From NCBI RefSeq assembly GCF_022808915.1, contig NZ_JAKZFS010000001.1, positions 434,001-498,000 on the forward strand: a DNA stretch of 64,000 bases. Reading direction: 5' to 3'. A program made the position numbers and the translations under genes. Source of the DNA: Fundidesulfovibrio terrae. GTDB taxonomy: Bacteria > Desulfobacterota > Desulfovibrionia > Desulfovibrionales > Desulfovibrionaceae. Within the stretch, counting starts at the first letter, position 1. The number at the start of each line of letters is the position of its first letter. Shown here in pieces: positions 19,153 to 27,248 of this stretch. The notes under the pieces were generated by a model. It was not told the origin of the DNA, did not search any database, and was given only the letters and a program-made list of their open reading frames with translations.

Positions 19153-20703
19153 TTACTTGACCACCCGGCGCATGAACTCCGACAGCGACAGCCTGCGGCT
19201 GGACGGCCCGGCGCGCACGTAGAACTCCTCGTCCTTGCCGCCCTTCAAGATTACCGGCTCTTTGGACTTGCGGCACTCCACCAGGAGGATTTTGCGGCCA
19301 TCCACCTCGCGCAGGGCGAAGGTGGCGTAGGGCAAAAATTCCACCCCGATGTGCTGGGCGAAGAGCGAGCTGAAATGGCGCAGGGCGTGGTCGTCGTTCT
19401 CGAAGCCGTCGGCCTCCAGGCCCACGGTCCGGCCCTGGTCGTCCACGCCCACGGCCAGCACCCCTCCGTCCGTGTTCATGAACGCGGTCAGGGTCTTGAG
19501 AGAGGCCAGCTCGATCTCCTTGCCGGGCTTGCCCGCGGCCAGGTTGAAGCGCAGGGTGGACTTGAATTCCAGGCGCTCGCCCTCCCCCTTGTCCAGCAGC
19601 TCGCGTATCTCGCGCTCGGTCTCGAAGAAGGGAGCGCCGGAGGACTTGGCGCGACGCCGCGACTGGAGCGCCAGCACCAGCAGCAGGGCCAGGGCCAGCG
19701 CCAGGCCCGATCCGATGATCAGGGGGGCCCTGCGGCCCTCGAACATGAGCCCCAGAAGCGACTCCTGGGACAGCGCCAGCCCGACGGACGTCTTGTCCTC
19801 GCCCTCGGCCAGGGGCGTGAGCGAGGCCCACCACGTCTTGGCGTCCGCCTGGAAGGAAAACGCCTCCGAGGCGGGGCGCCCGTCCCGCAGCCAGGCGGCC
19901 ATGGCCCCGGAGAGCACCGCGTCGCCGCTTTGGGCGTAGGGGAGGAACAGCGGGGCGGAACGGCCGGCGGTCTGGGCCTGCTCCTCTCTGCCGCCGGCAT
20001 CCAGGACATGCCCGTCGTGGGTGAAGACGAGCACGCGCGCGCCTTCGGGCACGTCCTGGGACAGGGCGCTCCGGAGAGAGGCCACGCCGAAGCTGAAGGC
20101 CAGCAGCCTGGAATCGTCCCCGCCGGGACCGGCCGGAACCACGGCCGAAAGCGACGGGTCCGGCTGGCCCGGGACGGCGTGGCTTTCCGTCCAGGCGGGC
20201 CAGTTTCCGGAGCGGTTCTTCACGACCTGTGCGAGCATGAGTCCGTGCTCTTCGATTTGGGCCCGGGTGATGGCCGGGGAGGCTGCCGGTTGCATGTCCG
20301 GCCCGAGCGATTCGAGCTTGCCTCCCCCGGACTGGCCGGGGCGGATGTACAGGATGAGCCCGTTCCCGGTCCGCGAGGCCATGGCGAAGACCCCCTTGCC
20401 GTCCAGGATGGCCGCCGAGCTGATGGTCTGCTCGTCCGCCAGGGCCGAAAGCAGCAGCATTTCGGCGCTGTCCGGAGCGGGGCCGTCAGGCCCGGCCTGG
20501 GAGAGGAGCTTGGCGGTGAGGCTCTGGGCGGAAAGCGGGGCGGACAGGAGGATGCTCAGGCGGTCGCGGACGCCGCGCCCCTCGGACAGGGCTACCTGGG
20601 AGTAGAATCCCGTGGTGAGCCTGCCGTATTCCAGGGCCGCCAGCCCGCCCGCCAGGGCGACCAACACGATGACCGAAACGAGGATGGTGCGGGGCGGATG
20701 CAC
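19153..20703 (-). CDS. Membrane sensor protein with C-terminal AlbA_2/Schlafen-like domain
   Basis: In the 516-residue protein a TM helix at about 7-26 and a second at 327-346 enclose a periplasmic domain of 300 residues that looks like a Cache-type sensor. After the second helix the cytoplasmic part (about 362-510) is an AlbA_2 (divergent AAA-4/Schlafen) domain: GEGERLEFKSTLRFN, ELASLKTLTAFMNTDGGVLA, VGVDDQGRTVGLE. AlbA_2 domains are usually in soluble nucleic-acid-binding or regulatory proteins, so a sensory-membrane fusion is unusual. It is the last gene of the pilT unit on the minus strand. Function is unknown. Confidence 0.75.
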   Translation of the reverse strand: MHPPRTILVSVIVLVALAGGLAALEYGRLTTGFYSQVALSEGRGVRDRLSILLSAPLSAQSLTAKLLSQAGPDGPAPDSAEMLLLSALADEQTISSAAILDGKGVFAMASRTGNGLILYIRPGQSGGGKLESLGPDMQPAASPAITRAQIEEHGLMLAQVVKNRSGNWPAWTESHAVPGQPDPSLSAVVPAGPGGDDSRLLAFSFGVASLRSALSQDVPEGARVLVFTHDGHVLDAGGREEQAQTAGRSAPLFLPYAQSGDAVLSGAMAAWLRDGRPASEAFSFQADAKTWWASLTPLAEGEDKTSVGLALSQESLLGLMFEGRRAPLIIGSGLALALALLLVLALQSRRRAKSSGAPFFETEREIRELLDKGEGERLEFKSTLRFNLAAGKPGKEIELASLKTLTAFMNTDGGVLAVGVDDQGRTVGLEADGFENDDHALRHFSSLFAQHIGVEFLPYATFALREVDGRKILLVECRKSKEPVILKGGKDEEFYVRAGPSSRRLSLSEFMRRVVK

Positions 20704-20843
20704 GGTACCTTCCGGATGAGGAATGGAACAGCTGTGGAATTTCTACCCGTCACGGACGCACTGCGCAAGCCGGCGGGATTCCCCAGGGCGCTAGGTGAGG
20801 TCCTTGAGCTGCGTCCGTTCGAGGGCTGCCCGGCGACGACTCG

Positions 20844-21281
20844 TTACTCCTGGGCCAGCCTCCACGGCTCGCGGCTTGCCTCCTGGCGCTTGAGGGCCTC
20901 GGACAGAAACTCGGCGGCGCGGGCTGCGTCGGCCGTGTTCAGCACCCAGTCGGCCCCGCTGGCGAAGGCCGCCCACGAGTCCAGGCTGGGCTGGGCGCCC
21001 ACCACGAAGAGCGCCGTGTCCCGGCGTTTGAGCCCCGGGCGCGAGTGCACCTCCTCCAGCGCCTCGGATTTCTCTTCCCCCACCACGGCCACGTCCAGGG
21101 CGTTGAGCCTGAGTTTGGCCGCGGCCCGCGCCGGGTCGGGTTCGTCCATCAGGTAATATCCCTGGGCCGTGAAATAGGCTTTCGCGCCTTCGTGCCAGGG
21201 ACCGTCGTCCAGGCACAGGAGCACCGCCTTCATGCCGTAGGGGATCAGTTCAGGCTCGATGGCCGGTTGCTGGCCGTTCAT
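20844..21281 (-). CDS. Receiver-like protein lacking the phospho-acceptor site
   Basis: The 145-residue protein has an alpha/beta pattern reminiscent of response-regulator receivers (KAVLLCLDDGPWHE, then ALDVAVVGEEKS, then TALFVVGAQPS). The position normally holding the phosphorylated Asp after the third strand is VVGEEK, and the usual Lys is not evident. It may be a pseudo-receiver. GGAGG precedes the ATG. It sits between the pilU-like gene and the sensor/AlbA_2 gene, so it may regulate one of them. Confidence 0.55.
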   Translation of the reverse strand: MNGQQPAIEPELIPYGMKAVLLCLDDGPWHEGAKAYFTAQGYYLMDEPDPARAAAKLRLNALDVAVVGEEKSEALEEVHSRPGLKRRDTALFVVGAQPSLDSWAAFASGADWVLNTADAARAAEFLSEALKRQEASREPWRLAQE

Positions 21282-21363
21282 GCGTCTTCCCTCCGGGCGG
21301 GTGCGCCGCCCCGCGACCCCAGTTCAGGGTCGAAATGTCCGCCGGGCACGGGGCGCTGAGCGT

Positions 21364-22542
21364 TCATTGCCCGTCCTCCCCGCCGTTTCCGCTGTTGTAG
21401 TCCAGGTCCAGCTTGAGTTCGCCCAGGTCCGAGACCTTTTCGCCCCGGGCCAGGCGGACCTGGTCGATGGCCAGGGTCAGCTTGGCCCGGTCCGTGGCGT
21501 TGGCCAGGGCGGTGTCCCGGTCGATGAGGTTCTTCTCGTAGAGCGAAAGCAGGTACTGGTCGAAGGTGAACATGCCGAAAGTGGAGCCGGACTCCACCGC
21601 GCCGTAGTATGTTTTGTCCCCGGATTCGCCGGTTAAGATGAGCTCGCGCACCTGGAGGTTGTTGCGCAGGATTTCGAAGGCCGCCACGCGCCCGCCGCCC
21701 ACCTTGGGCATGAGCCGCTGGGACACCACGAACTTGAGGCTGGCACCCAGGCGCTGGCGGATGAGCTGCTCTTCGCTGGAATCGAACATGCCGATGATGC
21801 GGTTGATGGTCTGGCCGGTGTCCGAGGTATGCAGGGTGCCAAGCACCAGGTGGCCGGTCTCGGCGGCCTGGAGGGCGGTCTCCACGGTCTCGCGGTCGCG
21901 CATTTCGCCCACCAGGATCACCTTGGGGGCCTGGCGCAAGGCGGCCCGCAGGCCCGAGGCGAAGCTGTCGAAGTCCTGGCCCAGTTCGCGCTGGTTCACG
22001 GTGCCGCGCTTGTGGGGGTGCACGAACTCGACGGGGTCCTCCAGGGTGACGATGTGCACGGCCTTTTTCTCGTTGATCTCGTCGATCAGCGCGGCCAGCG
22101 ACGTGGACTTGCCCGTGCCGGTGGCGCCGGTGACGAGAATGAGGCCGAACTTTTCCTTGGCCATGTCCGAGAACAGGGCCGGGAGGTTCAACTGGGCCAT
22201 GGTGGGGGCCTGGGAGGAGAGCTGCCTGAGCACCAGGGCGATGGACCCGCGCTGCCAGAAGATGTTCACGCGGAAGCGGATGCGCGAGGGGTGCTCGTAG
22301 GAGAGGTCGCAGGAACCCTTGACCACCAGGTCGCGGTAGAGCCTGACGCTGCGTCCCATGAGCACCTGGGCCATGGCTTCGGTCTGGCGGGCCACCAGGG
22401 GGCCGATGGGCAGGTCCATGTCCCTCAGTTCACCGTGCTGCTCCGCCTGGACACGCTTGCCCACGGTGAAGAGGATGTCCGAGAGCGAGGGGGCCTGGGC
22501 CAGGGCCAGGCCGATCAGGTGGTCGAAGTGCGATCTGAGCAT
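21364..22542 (-). CDS. Retraction ATPase paralogue (PilU/PilT type)
   Basis: The 392-residue PilT-family ATPase has Walker A GATGTGKST, VTLEDPVEF, Walker B KVILVGEMRDRET and the His-box TLHTSD. The PilT retraction signature is altered to VRELILTGESGDK, and the C-terminus is extended and acidic. Together with its place 10 bases after a canonical pilT, this points to a PilU-like accessory retraction motor. Extension ATPase cysteines are absent. Confidence 0.88.
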   Translation of the reverse strand: MLRSHFDHLIGLALAQAPSLSDILFTVGKRVQAEQHGELRDMDLPIGPLVARQTEAMAQVLMGRSVRLYRDLVVKGSCDLSYEHPSRIRFRVNIFWQRGSIALVLRQLSSQAPTMAQLNLPALFSDMAKEKFGLILVTGATGTGKSTSLAALIDEINEKKAVHIVTLEDPVEFVHPHKRGTVNQRELGQDFDSFASGLRAALRQAPKVILVGEMRDRETVETALQAAETGHLVLGTLHTSDTGQTINRIIGMFDSSEEQLIRQRLGASLKFVVSQRLMPKVGGGRVAAFEILRNNLQVRELILTGESGDKTYYGAVESGSTFGMFTFDQYLLSLYEKNLIDRDTALANATDRAKLTLAIDQVRLARGEKVSDLGELKLDLDYNSGNGGEDGQ

Positions 22543-22552
22543 GGGCTTTGGC

Positions 22553-23632
22553 CTATTCGTCCAGGCCGCTGGGCGGCTGGGGCAGGAGTTCCTTGAAGCG
22601 CGACTTCTGGACGGCCTTGTTGTAGGCGTCCTCGGCGGAGATTTTGCGGGCGGTGTGGAGTTCCATGATGGCTTCGTCCAGGGTCTGCATGCCCTGGTTC
22701 TTGCCGGTCTCGATGACGGAGTTGATCTGGAAGGTGCGTTTCTCGCGGATGAGGTTGCGCACTGAGGGCAGGGCTACCAGTATCTCCAGGGCGGCGGCCC
22801 GGCCGGGCTTGTCCACGCGCTTGAAGAGCGTCTGGGCCACCACGCCGCGCAGCGACTCCGACAGTGCCGAGCGGATCTGCTCCTGCTGGTCGCCGGGGAA
22901 GACCTCGATGATGCGGTCCACGGTCTTTGAGGCGCTGATGGTGTGCAGGGTGGAGAACACCAGGTGGCCGGTCTCGGCGGCTTCCAGGGCCAGGCGGATG
23001 GTTTCCAGGTCGCGCATTTCGCCCACCAGGATGACGTCGGGGTCCTCGCGCAGGGCCCCGCGCAGGGCGGACGTGAAGCTCTTGGTGTCGCGCCCCACCT
23101 CGCGCTGGTTGATGAGGCAGTTCTTGGGCTGATGCAGGAATTCGATGGGGTCCTCGATGGTGAGGATGTGCTCCTGGCGCTGGGTGTTGATGAAGTCGAT
23201 CATGGCCGCAAGGGTGGTGGACTTGCCCGAGCCGGTCGGGCCCGTGACCAGAACCAGGCCCTTGGGCAGTTTGCAGAACTCCTTGAGGATGGGGGGCATG
23301 CCCAGCTCCTCCAGGGAGAGCACCCGTTCGGGGATGGTGCGGAAGGCCGCCGCGATGCCCCGGCTCTGCAGGAAGAAGTTCACGCGGTAGCGCGAGAGTC
23401 CTGGCACGGCGTAGGCGAAGTCCACGTCGCCGGTCTCCTCGAATTCCTTGATCTTGGGCTCAGGAGTGATCTCGTAGAGGAGCTTTTTCAAGTCCTCATG
23501 GTCGAGCAGCTTGAACTTCACCCGCTGGAGCACGCCGTGCAGCCTGATGATGGGCTGGGAGCCGCTGGACAGGTGCAGGTCCGAGGCACCCAGTTCGTTC
23601 ATCATGGAAAAAAAGGCGTCGATCTGGGCCAT
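22553..23632 (-). CDS. pilT: Twitching motility retraction ATPase PilT
   Basis: The 359-residue protein has an N-terminal PAS-like domain, Walker A GPTGSGKST (131-139), ILTIEDPIEF, Walker B DVILVGEMRD and the AIRNLIRE-type motif VRNLIREKRTFQ (291-302) that marks PilT. It drives pilus retraction. ATG 23632 is chosen because MAQIDAFFSMM matches the family start and a G-rich site precedes it. It is divergent from the PilM-PilN gene, with a 510-base shared control region. Confidence 0.93.
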   Translation of the reverse strand: MAQIDAFFSMMNELGASDLHLSSGSQPIIRLHGVLQRVKFKLLDHEDLKKLLYEITPEPKIKEFEETGDVDFAYAVPGLSRYRVNFFLQSRGIAAAFRTIPERVLSLEELGMPPILKEFCKLPKGLVLVTGPTGSGKSTTLAAMIDFINTQRQEHILTIEDPIEFLHQPKNCLINQREVGRDTKSFTSALRGALREDPDVILVGEMRDLETIRLALEAAETGHLVFSTLHTISASKTVDRIIEVFPGDQQEQIRSALSESLRGVVAQTLFKRVDKPGRAAALEILVALPSVRNLIREKRTFQINSVIETGKNQGMQTLDEAIMELHTARKISAEDAYNKAVQKSRFKELLPQPPSGLDE

Positions 23633-24142
23633 GGGCTCCCCCCCGTGTGATTCTTGTCCGGGACTATACACCATTGAGGCCGCCAGTCCAATGGGAGTTC
23701 GCGCGGCCCGGGCCGCGCGTGATCGTCGCTTTCTGCGGTTCATTTCCAATCTGTAATCAAGCCGGGGGTCTCTTGCGTCGAAGGTGCGCCGGAACAATTG
23801 CAGTGACGATACGGCGCTGCGGGTGATGGCCATGCGGGGATGTCTTCAAAAAATGGAGGCCGGGAAGCGAAATGCCCGTCAACGGCCGCTTCATCGAGCA
23901 TCATCGCATGGAGCAGCATGGACTTTCCCCCAGACGGCATGAATTTGTGCTTTGCATGAACGGGACGGACACACGAGCTGCCACATGGTTCCGAGGCCTG
24001 TCCGGTGCGTGCGGAAGGGGTTCCAATACGGTGCCCAGGCATTGGAATTTACATTGCGGAGACACATGAACACTTGACTTTTTCCTGCAAATCGCCATCG
24101 ATAAAACCAAACGACAGGCAAAATGGATCGGAGCGTTCGGCA
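23633..24142. other. Divergent control region between pilT and the PilM-PilN gene
   Basis: No gene is apparent. The region is less GC-rich than its neighbours at 23870-24130 and carries the candidate sigma-54 promoter at 24042-24057 facing the assembly operon. I found no matching site facing pilT. Confidence 0.5.
24042..24057 (+). promoter_or_regulatory. Candidate sigma-54 promoter of the pilus assembly operon
   Basis: TTGGAATTTACATTGC has GG (24044-24045) and GC (24056-24057) separated by the required 10 bases. The -12 part TTGC is consensus; the -24 part TTGGAAT is weaker than TTGGCAC. Transcription would start near 24069, about 74 bases before the predicted GTG start. Confidence 0.5.
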
Positions 24143-26179
24143 GTGGATACATCTCCCAAAGCATCGTCCACCGAAAAGCTCCTGGAGTTGATCCGGGGCA
24201 CGGGAAAGAAGGGTGGCGGGGGGGACTCTCCCGCGCCGCAGCCGTTGGCGCCGAAATCGCGCTGGGGCTTTACCGTGCCGTGGAAAAAGGGCGGTGTGGC
24301 GCAGGCAAGCTCCAAGAACGTGCGCATCGGGGTGGAAGTGACCGACAGCCAGGTGCGCATGGTCAAGCTCACCCTGGCGTCGGGGCGCGCCCGCTCCCTG
24401 GAATTCAAGACGGTCTCCATCCCCGAACAGGGGCCAGACGCCCCGGAACTTTCCCTGGTGCTGCGCCTGGCCCTCAAGGAGTTCCTGGGCAAGGCCGACG
24501 CCGACGTCTGGGCCATGGTGTCCGGTGAGAGCGCGGACCTGCGCTTCCTGCAGGTGCCCAAGACCGGCAAGAAACAGCTCACCAACGCCATCTACTGGAC
24601 CGCCAGGAAGGAAGCCGCCTTCGACGACGCCGAGGTGGTTTTCGACTACGAGCTCCAAGGCGAGATCATGGAAAAGGGGGCGCCCAAGCTCTCCGTGCTG
24701 GCCTACACGGTGAAGCGCGAGGAGTTCGAGAAGCTGCGCAACCTGTTCCTCCAGGCGGGTTACCCCTTGGCGGGACTGACCCTGCCCTCCATCGCCATGC
24801 GCGACCTGCTGCGCGGCGGCTGGGTGGAAAACGGCGGCCAGACCAGGGCCTGCCTGCACCTGGGCGGCGATTACTCCCGCCTGGAAATTTTCGGAGGCGG
24901 CGCACTCCAGTTCGTACGCGTGCTCAAGGGCGGGCTTTCGGCCATGGCCCAGGCCCTGTCGGACGAATCCAAGGAATACACCCCGAGCGCACCAAAGGCG
25001 GAACCCGAGCCGCAGCCCGGCGAGGCCGTGGCAGTGGTGCCGGAGGAGCCGGTCTTCTCGCCCGCCATCACCATCGAGCTCGAATCCATGGACGGCGGGG
25101 CCCCGGCCGAAACGGTCCGGCCCAAGGGACTTTCCGTGGACGAGGCCCGGCTGCTGCTCGAGAACCTGGCCGGCGGCCGCGAAGGGCTTCCCCCGGGGCA
25201 TCCGGGGCGCGATTTCTCCAGCGGGGACATCCTGGAGATGCTCAAGCCCGCCTGGGAACGCCTGCTGCGCCAGGTGCAGATGACCTTCTCCCACCATGCC
25301 GTCACCCTGGGCAACGAGCAGGTGGGCAGCCTAATCCTGAGCGGCCCCCTGGGGGCCGAGCCGGGACTTCTGGATCACCTTTCCGAAAAGCTCGGCGTGC
25401 CCTGCTCGCACCTGGACCCCCTGTCCCCGGACAACCTGGGCAGGCTCCAGATCGCCGCCCCTTCGCTGACCCTGGCCGAACGCCTGCCCTACAGCCTGGT
25501 GCTGGGCCTGACCTGGGCCGTCCGCTCCGCCTGCAACCTCCTCTACACATACAAGCAGAAGGAGGAGGAGGACCGCGTCGCCGGACTCAACAAGATAGTG
25601 GCCCTGTGCTGGCTGGGCGCGGCCGTATCCATGCTTGGGGTGCTCGTCTGGCAGCAGACCCAGGCGTACTGGAAGCGCGAGGAACTGAGCGCCCTGGAAC
25701 GCCGGCTCGGGGAGTACCAGCCTCTCGTGGACATGCCGCTTCTTCTGGGCACCGGCAGCAAGGTGCGCCAGTCCGTGGACAACATGCGCCGCTTCGCCGC
25801 CCGCAACCTGGCCTCCGCCGTGCTGCGGGACGTGACCGATCTCACCCCGGAGAACGTCCGGCTCTTCAACGTGACCCTGGACCTGGGCACCCCTGACGAA
25901 CAGCCCCAGCTCGGGGCCGCCCAGGACGCCCAGGCCAAGCCGGGCCAGCCCAAGCCCGGCCTCAAGCCGAACACCCGCGAGAATCTGGACACCCTGACCC
26001 TGGAAGGATACGTCAAGGGCGACAGCCAGATACTCGAATCGCTTCTGTCGGCGTATCTGGTGCGCCTGCGCACCTCGCCCCTCCTGGGCGAGCCGTCCGT
26101 GAGCAAGCGTTCCCTGGAACTGACCGCGGCCGGGGAGGACGTTCTGAGATTCACTCTGACCTGCCAGGTGAGGCGCTGA
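24143..26179 (+). CDS. PilM-PilN fusion protein of the pilus alignment complex
   Basis: The product is 678 residues from the GTG at 24143 (GGAG nine bases upstream); no ATG gives a sensible start. The N-terminal half resembles the actin-like PilM (RIGVEVTDSQVRMVKLTLA, IYWTARKEAAFDDAEVVFDY, CLHLGGDYSRLEIF). A low-complexity acidic insert sits in the middle. Near residue 525 a single TM helix (ALCWLGAAVSMLGVLVW) begins a PilN-like part with a coiled stretch and a periplasmic ferredoxin-like domain (LTLEGYVKGDSQILESLLSA). Normally PilM and PilN are separate, bound through the PilN N-terminus; here they are fused. One base of overlap with pilO. Confidence 0.8.
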   Translation: MDTSPKASSTEKLLELIRGTGKKGGGGDSPAPQPLAPKSRWGFTVPWKKGGVAQASSKNVRIGVEVTDSQVRMVKLTLASGRARSLEFKTVSIPEQGPDAPELSLVLRLALKEFLGKADADVWAMVSGESADLRFLQVPKTGKKQLTNAIYWTARKEAAFDDAEVVFDYELQGEIMEKGAPKLSVLAYTVKREEFEKLRNLFLQAGYPLAGLTLPSIAMRDLLRGGWVENGGQTRACLHLGGDYSRLEIFGGGALQFVRVLKGGLSAMAQALSDESKEYTPSAPKAEPEPQPGEAVAVVPEEPVFSPAITIELESMDGGAPAETVRPKGLSVDEARLLLENLAGGREGLPPGHPGRDFSSGDILEMLKPAWERLLRQVQMTFSHHAVTLGNEQVGSLILSGPLGAEPGLLDHLSEKLGVPCSHLDPLSPDNLGRLQIAAPSLTLAERLPYSLVLGLTWAVRSACNLLYTYKQKEEEDRVAGLNKIVALCWLGAAVSMLGVLVWQQTQAYWKREELSALERRLGEYQPLVDMPLLLGTGSKVRQSVDNMRRFAARNLASAVLRDVTDLTPENVRLFNVTLDLGTPDEQPQLGAAQDAQAKPGQPKPGLKPNTRENLDTLTLEGYVKGDSQILESLLSAYLVRLRTSPLLGEPSVSKRSLELTAAGEDVLRFTLTCQVRR

Positions 26180-26718
26180 TGGCTCCCCGTTCCGGCTTCG
26201 GCAGCCTGCCGCCCAAGACCGCCCTGTACCTGCTGATCGGCTCGGGAGTGCTCGTGCTGTTCGTGCTGCTGGGCATCCTGCCCATGCAGAAAAGCCTGCA
26301 GGACCTTGACCGGCAGATGGAGCAGACCCGCTTCCGCATTGAGGAGCAGGGGGCGCTTCATCCCATCTATTTGAAAATGCTGGCCATCGCCAAAGCCGGA
26401 GGGGCCGCCGCCCCGAAGCTTCCCGAGAGGCAGAGCCTGGGACAGAAGGACGTCTCGGAACTCACCGACTCCCTGGCCCAATTCATCGTGAAGACCGGGC
26501 TGGAGGTCCAGTCCGTGACCCCGGACCCGGGTTCCCTGGGCAAGGGCTCCAAGTTCCTGGCGGTGAACATCCACGTGCGGGGCACCCTGGAGCAGATACG
26601 GACTTTCCTGGGCGAGCTGGCCATGATGCCCAGCTACGAGAACATCGAATCATTCAATCTGCAGCCCGGAAGCGGACCCCGGGACGTGACCGTCAAGGTC
26701 TGGCTGGCGGCGGAGTAG
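26179..26718 (+). CDS. PilO-like inner-membrane alignment protein
   Basis: The 179-residue protein has one TM helix (about 14-36), a short coiled coil (SLQDLDRQMEQTRFRIEE) and a periplasmic alpha/beta domain (LTDSLAQFIVKTGLEVQSV, AVNIHVRGTLEQIRTFLGEL). This is the PilO plan. It pairs with the PilN part of the preceding fusion protein, with which it overlaps by one base. Confidence 0.8.
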   Translation: MAPRSGFGSLPPKTALYLLIGSGVLVLFVLLGILPMQKSLQDLDRQMEQTRFRIEEQGALHPIYLKMLAIAKAGGAAAPKLPERQSLGQKDVSELTDSLAQFIVKTGLEVQSVTPDPGSLGKGSKFLAVNIHVRGTLEQIRTFLGELAMMPSYENIESFNLQPGSGPRDVTVKVWLAAE

Positions 26719-26721
26719 GGC

Positions 26722-27213
26722 ATGGACGTCTCGAAGCGCGAAAAAATTCTCCTGGGGGGCATGGGCGCGGCCATTCTGGTGGCGGCCGTGTACCTGCTCT
26801 GGCCGTCGTCCGCGCCCCGGTCGCCGGAGATGACGCCCCAGCAACTGGCCGACTCCAAGAAGGCGGCCGAATCCCAGCTGCAGTCGCTGGAGCGCATCCA
26901 GCTCTCCCCGCGCGAGATACAGGCCGTGAACAACGCCCAGAAGCCCTGGCCCCGCGACCCCCTGTCGCCCAAACCGCCCGATCCCGAGGCCCAGGTGGAC
27001 CGCGACAAGTTCCATTTCACCGGTTTCGTACGCGTGGGCGAGCGCAGCCTGGCTGTGATCAACGGCCGGGAATACCAGGTGGGCGAGCAGCTGGAGAGCG
27101 GCGGATTCGAGGTGTCCGAGATTTCGCCCGAGGCCGTAGTGCTTCAGGGCCTCGTCCGCAAGAACAAGGTACGCATCCCCTATCAGGACCCCAGCTTCTT
27201 CGCGGGCCATTAG
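26722..27213 (+). CDS. PilP/GspC-like pilus protein
   Basis: The 163-residue bitopic protein has a TM helix at about 9-27, a Pro-rich periplasmic linker and a C-terminal small beta domain (FHFTGFVRVGERSLAVINGR, GEQLESGGFEVSEISPEAVV). That is the HR-type domain of PilP/GspC that touches the secretin. It begins 3 bases after pilO and precedes the secretin gene, as PilP does in pilus operons. It is anchored by a TM helix instead of the lipid common in PilP. Confidence 0.75.
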   Translation: MDVSKREKILLGGMGAAILVAAVYLLWPSSAPRSPEMTPQQLADSKKAAESQLQSLERIQLSPREIQAVNNAQKPWPRDPLSPKPPDPEAQVDRDKFHFTGFVRVGERSLAVINGREYQVGEQLESGGFEVSEISPEAVVLQGLVRKNKVRIPYQDPSFFAGH

Positions 27214-27248
27214 GGAAGGCGCGGCGAGAAGCGCCAAGGAAACAGAGA

